From NCBI GenBank assembly GCA_033064195.1, contig JARBJD010000288.1:30812-94811 (forward strand): a stretch of 64,000 nucleotides of DNA, given 5' to 3'. This stretch comes from Blattamonas nauphoetae. Lineage: Eukaryota > Preaxostyla > Oxymonadida. Of the stretch, positions 56,161 to 64,000 are shown in pieces (position 1 is the first letter of the stretch; every line of letters starts with the position of its first letter). The notes beneath the pieces are model-generated. The model did no database searches. It saw only the letters and a program-made list of their open reading frames with translations, and was not told the DNA's origin. Made by a program: the position numbers and the translations under genes.

Positions 56161-58919
56161 TCAGCTCTTTCAGCTCACAATCTTTGACTAGCTCCATTCG
56201 AGGCAGAATCCCACTTTTCATCTGACGAGACGCATTCAGTGCGTCGATCTCGCCATGCGGAACAGCTCCAGTCTCAATCTCAAACAGAACAAGACCAAGA
56301 CTGAACACAACTGCTCGCCGAGCATCGAACTCCTTTGTGGGCTCACCAGTCTCAGCAGTTGCTTCCGGAGCCCTCCATCGAAGCAACTCGAACCCTTCCC
56401 CCTGCTTCTCTGCCCCACTCCCCACACTCCGCTGCGTCGACACAGCTGCCTGAGTCAGTGATGGAGCAAGGGTGGTGTGTGCGAGCGATTGCGGCGTGGA
56501 TGGGACTGAGGTGAGATCGAGATTCACATGGCCATCTTTGTCAAACAGAACAGAATGCGATGAGAACCGAGAAAAGAGAGCGATGTGCGTGTTCGTCTTG
56601 CTCAGCCGAGACAGTGCCTGAACAATCTGTTGTGCTGTCATAAATTTCACAATCGGTTTCTTGTTCGACGAGTGCAGTCTGTTGTACAATGTGTCCTTTC
56701 TTTCGATGCCGACTGGTTCCACCTTGGAAATCTCGAGAGGCAGGTTGAAGGTCTGTTGTTGTTTTGGATTTTGTTCCGATTGGTCCGCATGTTCGAATGG
56801 CGCATCGGAAACAGCAGCAACTGGTGTTGTCAAGTGAGGATTGAGCATGTCGTCCACAAATTCAATCTTGTCAGGAGGGAGGTCGTTCATTTCTGTTTGG
56901 TCCTGTTTCAGAAGCAACTCCTTCTCTTTCGATTTCGAAGAGCGGCGACGAAGAATGACAACGACGATCAGGATCACAAGAAGAGCAACCACACACCCAG
57001 CGATCAGCGGGATCATCCACTTCATCGCTTGCTTCATCAGTGCTTTTCGCTCATCCGATTCGCTCGCTTTCACAACGAACCACGATGTCTGGAAACCATC
57101 TCCAAACACAAGTGTCCCATTCCATCCAAATTTCGGGTTCAGTTGAGCAAGCTCGGACGATGACAGCGAAACAGAAATCGACGATTCGTTCGTCCATCCA
57201 AACAGAGTGGGTGTCAGCTCAACTCGAAATCCTTCCAAGCTCGAAGAACTTCCAACTTCACAAATCAACAGAAACAGACTGCACGGAATCAGCATCGATC
57301 CAACCAAGTCAATCGACACAGACTTGTTCTTGTGCATCACACTCCTCGTCAATGAAACATCCAACCAAGGAACAAACAGACCAGCCACAGTAACTCCAGA
57401 CCCTTTCTTCACAACACAATCCTCACTCGAGATCCACAGCGACTCGCTCTCTTCGTTTCCACTCTTCTCGTTCTCAATCTCCACTTCACCAGACAAGCAG
57501 CGCATGTTCCGACTCATCGAAGGGAATGTCGCATCGTTCGCACTGTTCGCGATGAAGACAGTGTTGAACAGCGACACCACACTTCCATTCACGTGCAGAG
57601 CACCCTGCGGCAGATGCGAGAAGCGAGTCTGCTCAATCATAGTTGGGGTGTCGTTGATTTTGATGAGTCCTGTTTCCCAAGAGCAGAGATTGTCTGTATC
57701 ATCGTCTTCGTTGACTTGGTTTTCGTTGAGTGATGTTGAGACTCCACCGAAGGAGCAAGAAAGGATGATCAGATCCTCGCCGTACTCAGCTGTGATGAGT
57801 GTTGGGGTCTGAATTTGCTTCGTTGTCAAGTTGGTGAATGAGCAGGCATCGAAAGAGGAGAGGACGAAGGGAGTGGAGATGAACGAAATCGGAGGCAGCG
57901 CGAGATTCACAAGCGAGAACGATCCGCCGACCACGGAAACAAGTCCATCACTCGAGGCAATCGAAGGCGATACCAACAGATCGCTCATCTGCACTGAACC
58001 TTTCTTCACCAACAGCAACTTCCCAACCGACGATACTCCATTCAGAAGCGACAACGACGAGAATCGTCCAACACTTCCTTCTCCATCCACACACATCAGT
58101 GTTGTGTTGATCAGCGAGGACGTATCTCCTCCAGAACTGAACACAACTGTATCTAAAACTATCTTGGAACTCATACATGACAACACAGTGGACGAGCAAT
58201 CAACTCCAACAATGATTGACACTCCATCAATCTCAACGTGCTCTCCACTGTCAACCATAATTCCCAGACCTTTGAGACTGATCTCATCGATCTCAGCTTT
58301 TTTGATCTCAGAAAATAACTAGTGTTCAAATTCTCATAAAACTCGAAATAACGAAGTAAAAGACCCACTATCCGTGTTGTTTTTTGTTTAGAAGTACTTT
58401 CATTGAAATCTCGAGATGAATCGTCACAGAGCCGTCCAAAATTTTGGACACCTTTGATCTCTTTTCCAGAAAAGTGGACACCTGTCAAAGGTGTCCAAAA
58501 TTTTGAATCAATTTTCGTAAAAAATCCCAGGATTTGGACACCCCCAGATTCTGGACACCTTTCTGCCAAAATAGGAGGTTAGGTGTCCAAAACTCTGGAT
58601 TTAAGGAAAGCGTGAAAAACAATCAGAAAAGAGTTCATGAGATACAAAACCCAAAAAAGGAGGAGAAACGAACTACAAAAACCGTCCTAGACAAAGGAAG
58701 CGACAGATCATGACGAAAGATAAAAAGAGAGAATAGAAGAAGAAAAGAGCAAGATGGTGGAAGAAAGAAAGTAGAAATAGGGAGTGGAAGGGCCAAGGCG
58801 TTGATGGAACAGGACAGCACGTAGGTAGAGGTGAAAAGAGAGGGTAGTCAATAAAAGGTAATGGACGGCATGATTAGAGGGTACATAAGAGAACGCGAGA
58901 TGGAATGCGAAAGAGTAAA

Positions 58920-59175
58920 CCAGAGTTACACACAATGCGCCACAAATCTGCGACTTTGACCATAATGCTGGAGCACAAGTGCCAGAGCAGGAGATCCGCA
59001 CGATTTCACAAGTTCTATCGAAATTTAAGAGAGAGAAACAATAAAAGAAGAAGAGCAAACTAGAGTTACATCCAATGCGCGATCAAGTTGTGAATTTCAT
59101 TGTGTTGTTGATACGCTAGTCACCAAGGGGATGATCCTCACCATTTCACAAGTTCTATCGAAGTTCAGAGACAGT
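58920..59175. repeat. Tandem duplication inside the Mutator-like element
   Basis: Two direct copies of roughly 120 bp, about 58920-59045 and 59061-59170. Shared blocks are AGAGTTACA(C/T)(A/C)CAATGCGC near each start and TTTCACAAGTTCTATCGAA near each end, with a diverged middle. This is internal to the element and asymmetric to its centre, so it arose after or independently of the arms. Confidence 0.7.
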
Positions 59176-59459
59176 CAACAGTTGGAGAACATCCTATGTG
59201 GCAGCTGGTTATCGTCAACGTAATCATTAAAACTAGATGCTCATCCCAATTGGCACCGTACCCAGTGTCGGTAGAAGAATCAGTTTGTGATTCTGTCTTG
59301 ATTCCATGTTAATTTCAGAATTTTGAATCAATCTGTGAGTTGATGGAAACATTGATCGTACTGTTTGTTGCGAATATTGTCCGAAGCCTTGACACACAAA
59401 ATTTGTGTGAATTGATTAGCCATACTTTATTTTTCATCTTTCTTCAATGATCTCGTCCA

Positions 59460-60066
59460 CCTACAGGAACTGATCCGCACCCTCACCGTTGTTGCCCCTT
59501 CTCGGAGAATGCAGAGACAGCCCTTCTCTCCTTCGTGTTTGCTTTCTGGCCCATTCAACTTTTCACCAGCAACGCTCCCTCAAGCGAAGCCCACCTGCCT
59601 CATCGACTCCTCGCGAGCTCCCTGCCTGATCGTTCCGTGCGGATACTTTGGTTGCTGGGGACAAATACAATCTCCTTCTGAAGTAATTGAGTTGTCAGAC
59701 ACGCTCAATCCATTCTGCGCTTCTTCAAACGGATGTGTGCTCCTCTCTCATCTATCACCTGTTCTCTTGTCTTTGATCTTGTTTATGTGTTTGGGTGCAG
59801 TTTGACGCATGCCTGTGGTATCAAATAATTCTCGTCCTTTCGACGATCATCAGTTCGTTCTCCCTCACACCCAGTTGAGAAGACTCATGCAAGGAGTTTC
59901 TCTTTTCTTTCCCTTCTCATGCTGCCATGTGATTTCACCTGCTCGATGTCGTGATTCAGTGCTGTCGATCTTGTCCGAGACATTTGGTCAACAACCAACG
60001 ATCTGTGCGGACGAGCTCACTGCACGTGTTCCTGGCGGATGGAGGGATGCTGTTCATACGGAATAG
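59460..60066 (+). other. GC-rich gene-like fragment inside the Mutator-like element
   Basis: Composition shifts from AT-rich arms to a coding-like, GC-richer segment. Two plus-strand frames look plausible: 59509-59805 (98 codons) and 59809-60066 (85 codons, ending WRDAVHTE), and a third frame reads ENAETALLSFVFAFWPIQLF over the same bases, so no frame is clearly right. No start, splice pattern or family is convincing. It may be a captured host fragment, as Pack-MULEs carry. Confidence 0.3.
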
Positions 60067-62698
60067 TTCATCGCTGGGGGATTAAATTCGTGTTGAAATC
60101 GGGAATGCGTATGAAAGTGTGATTTCTCGTCTTGCACGAAAGAATGATGTGACGTGTGCATTCTCCTCTTTGTTCACATCTTTCCTCATTTTTCTTTGTT
60201 CTGTTTGCGATCGCGGATTGTTGTGTTTGTAGGACTGTGGCTGTTAGTCACACTGTGACATGAGAGCCGGCAATATGACAAAAGTCACAGATTGTTCGCG
60301 TTCTCACTTTATCATGAGTTTGCTCTTCCACTTTTGTTCTTACCTTCCCTTATGTACCCTCTAATCATGCCGTCCATTACCTTTTATTGACTACCCTCTC
60401 TTTTCACCTCTACCTACGTGCTGTCCTGTTCCATCAACGCCTTGGCCCTTCCACTCCCTATTTCTACTTTCTTTCTTCCACCATCTTGCTCTTTTCTTCT
60501 TCTATTCTCTCTTTTTATCTTTCGTCATGATCTGTCGCTTCCTTTGTCTAGGACGGTTTTGTAGTTCGTTTCTCCTCCTTTTGGGTTTTGTATCTCATGA
60601 ACTCTTTTCTGATTGTTTTTCACGCTTTCCTTAAATCCAGAGTTTTGGACACCTAACCTCCTATTTTGGCAGAAAGGTGTCCAGAATCTGGGGTGTCCAA
60701 ATCCTGGGATTTTTAAATTACAGGTGTCCATTTCTGCGTTTTTCGACAAGTGTCCACTTTTCTGGAAAGAGATCAAAGGTGTCCACAATTTTGGACGGCT
60801 CATCGTCACACAATAATTCTTCTTCCCGATCCGATTGAAGAACTGGATGAATCACGCTTGTTTATCGAAAAATTATTAATTCCACCGTGATGGATCTCAT
60901 ATACCATTTCTTGACGATTATTTCTCTCTTAGAGTGATTTATTCAGCAGGTTTACATTCGTTGTTCAATTGTTTATTAGTCTTCGAGATTTCTTTTCATT
61001 ATATCCTTTTTCTTCTATATTTCAACATTCTTATTCCATTTTCTCTTTTTCATTTCCTTTTATTTCCTTATCTTTCAAATTCTCCCTTCGTTCAAGTCTG
61101 GAAACGAAATCTCTGGCCTAACTGGATGTTTCTCTTCACGGTTTGTTTGCCTGTTTCCTTCCTCCGAACTCTTTTGACTTTATTCTTTTATTGTCTTTCT
61201 CATCGATTGTTTTATTTTCTTATCTTTAGGATTGTCATTCTGAACAAAACTGGATACTCGCTGTCTGGCATGTCACGCTGTTTTTCTCTGACCGCTTGGT
61301 GCAGTGGCTGAATATGATGTTCGAAATTCCGAATCTGGTGTCTGTTCTCTTCCACGACTCGTATCTGTCGCTCCACTCTGTCTCCGCGTCGCTTCTGTTC
61401 AAGGTCCGGAAATTGTTCACACTGAAGAACCAGTCTCTACAGACCCTCCTGACTGAATGTGTGCTCTCCTTTTCTGAACAATCGCACATTTCATTTATCG
61501 TTTCCAACAGTCCTCGCTCTTCTTTCTTTTCGTTGCTGATTCTGCTCTACCATACCCACATCAGGCAGCATTTGGGATGTGCAGTGGATCTGTCTCAACA
61601 TGTCCAGCAAGTGACGCTCCATGACATGCCGAGCCGAAGACGGGTGTCGAAGATGAGCGAAGAACTGTCAAAACGGGATGGTCCCAAAAGTCGTGATATC
61701 GGACAAATTGACGAAGAAAACATCTCAGAAGACGGAGAGAGTGCAAACGACACTCGTTTTAGTGACAAGCAGGACATTTAGAGTGAGGAACTGATCCAAG
61801 TTTGTGTTGCAAACCTTCTTGTCTTCTATTGACCCTATTCGGTCTCTCTCGACTTTTCATCGTTTTTGCCTTCAATTTGTAACTTTTCATTTTGAATTCA
61901 CACTCATTTTCACAGGACCAGCTTCGGATGAGCGATGTTGAATTTGGGCGATTGAGTGGCGGTCTTGTGCATTCCCGCCCCGAAAACGACGCTGAATGGG
62001 AAAGAACAGACTTACTATCGGAAAAGCGTGAGATTGGAGTGAAGTTGGAAATGGAGAACGAGCGATGGTTGGAACGAACAAATCGAAGCGATTTGGAGCA
62101 CACAGAAACATCACCCGACTCGATTTCGTCGGATTCGCATCATTCTCCACTCTTGACACCACCTCACTCACAACACTTGGCTGTCCCAGACTCACCCTCC
62201 CCACCATCCTCCCACCACTCTATCACCGACTTCCGCTCTCCTCTGCCGCAAACCATCGACTCTTCACATTTCGATTCTCACTCCACCTCGCCTCTTCCAC
62301 TCTCATCCGCACTTCACACTCCTTCTCCTTCCCAACACAAGTCTGAATCGTCATCACACGCATCTTCCAACCGTGACAAGACAGATCGTGTGACATCGTG
62401 CAGACACTCACCACAATCTCGGAATTTGGATCAAAATGAAAGAAGAGATACGAGGAGAAGCTCCGACTCACTTGGAAGCACACGAGGCTCGTCGATTGTT
62501 TTGAAGAAGAAAGAAGAGACATCTCGCGTGGCTGAACAAGAAAGCAGTTTAGAAGACTCAAGTCGACACAGCCAAGATGAACAAGACGGACCTGGAGAGA
62601 CCGACGAAGAGAGACAAGTCAACAAAAGCAATGACCAAAGCGAGATCGAAGAGGGCGACGAGATGGATGACAAATATGTGCATCGTCGACAGCCCTAA

Positions 62699-63013
62699 CT
62701 AGGATCTGTGTAACGACTGATCATTCGGTGAGGAGATTGGGAGGAGAGAAGGGACGAGGTGGGTTGGAGGGAGGATGAAAGAAGAGAAGGTGGATGAAGA
62801 GAGATGGAGAAAGGAAGAAGAACGGAAAGTGAGAAGGCGAGTTGAGTGGGAGCTGTTTTACGAGAAGAGGAGGCAATTTGATCTCCCGAAGCGATTGGCT
62901 TGAAGTCAGCATCAGGTCGAAGCTGGCTATTCCAGTCACCATCCCCCATTCACCTTTGAGGCCAAAGCAGTCTCTCTGAAAGGCCAGTTTCAGTCGTCTC
63001 TTCAGCCGTTCGT
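62699..63013. other. Intergenic, purine-rich
   Basis: Downstream of gene D. Bases 62725-62840 are strongly G/A-rich on the plus strand (GGAGGAGAGAAGG-type). No gene seen. Confidence 0.35.
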
Positions 63014-64000
63014 GTGTCCTCCCACACAACCAGCTCTCTCTTCACCGTGTCTGACGAAGCCTCTCTTTGTGGTTTTTCTTCCACCAACTCGATTCCTCAA
63101 TCACGGAGCTTCTCATCAATATCAGTTCGGAGGGTGTGGTCGAAATCTCGCTTTGTGCCTTCACATCAGATGGAGGAATCCAAAATGGCCTTCGCCGATC
63201 ATTCAGGTTTCGAATTCGATGGAGGATCTGTCAAACTATTACTCGCCCGTGATTTAAATTCTGTTCTCATCGCTAACGTCGCAACGACTGGCGATGGAGC
63301 CGTGCTGAGTTGCCGAAATGCGTTTGTTGAACTGACAAAGCGCATTTCTTCGAGGAGTGTCACAATCAACGTCAATCGGATGCTCGCTACGCTCTGCTCA
63401 GCGGAGACCAGAGGCGGTGACTACTTCATCCCCTCGCTCGATCAAAATAGCGATCTCAACCTTCAACCGACTCTGATCGAGTGTTCTGCCAAACTCGGTG
63501 GCTGAATGTTTCTCGACGTGTCTCGCTTTTCCTCACTGACCCTGACTCATCCCGGATATGTCGACCTACTCTCAATCAACATCCCTGCAACCCATGTCCT
63601 CGAATTATGTCGCTGTGAAGGGAGGGAGGGATCTTCTTCGACGGAGATTGGTTGCATGTTGGGAGTGTTCAGTTCGAATCGTTGCCAATGTCGAATGGTG
63701 GTCCATTTATCTACGGAGAAGCTGGTCGAATAGCACGATGTCGTCGAATGATGGTTCTCCATCCAAACAGATCGAAGTGGAAGGCCATCCCGAATGGTCT
63801 CGAAATTTGGATCTTCAAAGATTGTTCTGATCGCCTCTGATTCGCCGACTTATCAAAGTGTCTTCGAGAAGGAGTCGAAAAGCAGTTCGATCAACGATTA
63901 TCTCCCTCTGCTGCATCTGAAGACGAGAATTACGAGTATCTCCAAATCCCGATCTTCATCCAGCACAAAGTGTTTTAGACCAAACAGGAGTTGTGACAAG
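63014..64000 (+). pseudogene. Beta-helix receptor fragment, broken, runs to the window edge
   Basis: The plus strand shows beta-helix ectodomain sequence: LLISISSEGVVEISLCAF near 63100, FEFDGGSVKLLLARDLNSVL from about 63200, and CSAKLGG followed by an in-frame TGA (63503-63505), after which the same frame continues MFLDVSRFSSLTLTHPGYVD. Frameshifts lie near 63180 and 63610; later family-like pieces (VGSVQFESLPMSNGGPFIYG, 63655-63715) are in another frame. No signal peptide, transmembrane or kinase-like part is inside the window. It is a relic of the same family as receptors A-C, in the opposite orientation. Confidence 0.6.

Larger units (their letters stand above)
52980..58258 (-). pseudogene. 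Receptor C: beta-helix receptor pseudokinase split by a 3-kb transposon
   Basis: The gene reads from 58258 to 56161, is interrupted by the element 53102-56160, and resumes to a TGA at 52980. Without the element and one TCA target it is 738 residues in one frame: ectodomain with beta-helix rungs, a transmembrane helix (about 57025-56940, IPLIAGCVVALLVILIVVVIL then RRRSSKSK) and a kinase-like C-lobe. The tail has FSSHSVLFDKDGHVNLDL replacing HRD and DFG, RWRAPE, SLGLVLFEIETGAVPHGEIDA, then KELI|ESCLCVEASKRPNL across the insertion. The coding frame runs a further 17 codons above 58258 and no signal peptide is found, so the 5' end is missing or lies in an unseen exon; gene D starts only 157 bases away. 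As it stands the kinase-like tail ends early in element sequence (TAA at 56135). Confidence 0.82.
58429..60801. mobile_element. Mutator-like foldback element, 2,373 bp, 9-bp target duplication
   Basis: Arms of about 455 bp (58429-58889 and about 60349-60801) are near-identical inverted copies starting GAGCCGTCCA(A/C)AATTTTGGAC; both carry repeated GTGTCCA / TGGACAC units. ATCGTCACA is duplicated exactly at 58420-58428 and 60802-60810. Nine-base duplications with arms of several hundred bases are characteristic of Mutator-like elements. The 1.46-kb interior has no transposase frame, so it is non-autonomous. It lies in codon 5 of gene D, and deletion of the element with one target copy restores MNRHTIILLPD. 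The arms differ by short indels (for example in the GTGTCCA array), implying moderate age. Confidence 0.93.
58416..62698 (+). pseudogene. Gene D: five-exon protein interrupted at codon 5 by a foldback element
   Basis: The ATG at 58416 and four codons (MNRHT) precede the element 58429-60801; coding resumes at 60811 as IILLPDPIEELDESRLFIEK. Introns are 60887-60932 (46 nt), 60950-61096 (147), 61141-61229 (89) and probably 61800-61915 (116); exon 2 is only 17 nt. With the element and one target copy removed, exons sum to 501 codons. The N-terminal half is helical and hydrophobic (NWILAVWHVTLFFSDRLVQW), the C-terminal half Ser/Asp/Glu/Arg-rich and probably disordered. An in-frame TAG at 61779-61781 (KQDI|SEELIQ) stops the reading before the last exon; if the fourth intron is wrong, that TAG may be the true end. 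No family recognised. The gene looks inactive. Confidence 0.7.

Noticed and set aside
13447-61781. TAA/TAG reassigned to glutamine, as known in some oxymonads
   Set aside because: Several in-frame TAR codons sit where Gln would fit, but the intact genes contain none over thousands of codons, and conserved genes end naturally at TAA or TAG (kinase after CLLF, WD40 protein, solenoid family ends GMNSHLPE and GMNVQQLV). The in-frame cases lie in genes that are otherwise broken.
28595-63505. TGA as tryptophan
   Set aside because: Three in-frame TGA codons (28595, 45563, 63503) occur only in decayed or duplicated genes, whereas the metallophosphatase, the helical protein and receptor tails end at TGA.
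1-64000. tRNA, rRNA genes or CRISPR arrays
   Set aside because: No cloverleaf-type or rRNA-like sequence was noticed, and the short repeats present are inverted transposon-end units, not regularly spaced identical repeats with unique spacers.

Overview
The window is eukaryotic nuclear DNA. Genes are dense, sit on both strands and are split by very short spliceosomal introns, most of them 31-62 nt (GT...AG, many starting GTATGT, GTTTGT or GTGTG). Large intron-poor exons encode lineage-specific surface proteins. Protein style (huge Ser/Thr-rich beta-helix receptors with kinase-like tails, and small alpha-solenoid proteins in tandem) fits an oxymonad (Preaxostyla, Metamonada); Blattamonas nauphoetae or a close relative is my best guess from family resemblance alone, not from a search. 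Conserved genes end with TAA, TAG and TGA alike, so the standard code applies.

Layout. 1-6.7 kb: repeat-rich land with a 1.57-kb near-perfect inverted repeat (1006-2578) and a decayed beta-helix surface-protein gene. 6.7-16.9 kb: a small acidic-tailed protein gene and giant receptor A (7717-16892), interrupted by a 576-bp MITE and one TAA. 17.3-23 kb: a seven-exon alpha-helical protein and a secreted 5'-nucleotidase-type metallophosphatase, converging. 23.4-36.1 kb: a MITE, a noncoding hairpin region, then receptor B, a heavily decayed paralogue of A carrying two more insertions. 36.5-42.2 kb: an EF-hand/WD40 protein. 42.3-52.6 kb: four solenoid-family genes (two a fresh tandem pair) around a CK1-family kinase with a prenylation-type C-terminus. 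53-62.7 kb: receptor C, split by a 3.06-kb DNA transposon, and gene D, split at codon 5 by a 2.37-kb Mutator-like foldback element. The right edge holds another beta-helix fragment.

Main result. Receptors A, B and C share one architecture: beta-helix ectodomain, one transmembrane segment, then a cytoplasmic kinase C-lobe without an N-lobe, HRD or DFG. They look like a family of receptor pseudokinases. Five insertions can be delimited to the base by terminal inverted repeats plus 3-, 6-, 8- (twice) or 9-bp target duplications. In four of them, conceptual removal rejoins the host reading frame, which shows independent mobile-element families hitting this receptor-rich locus. Exon boundaries were inferred from frame continuity and splice consensus; each multi-exon model sums to a whole number of codons.
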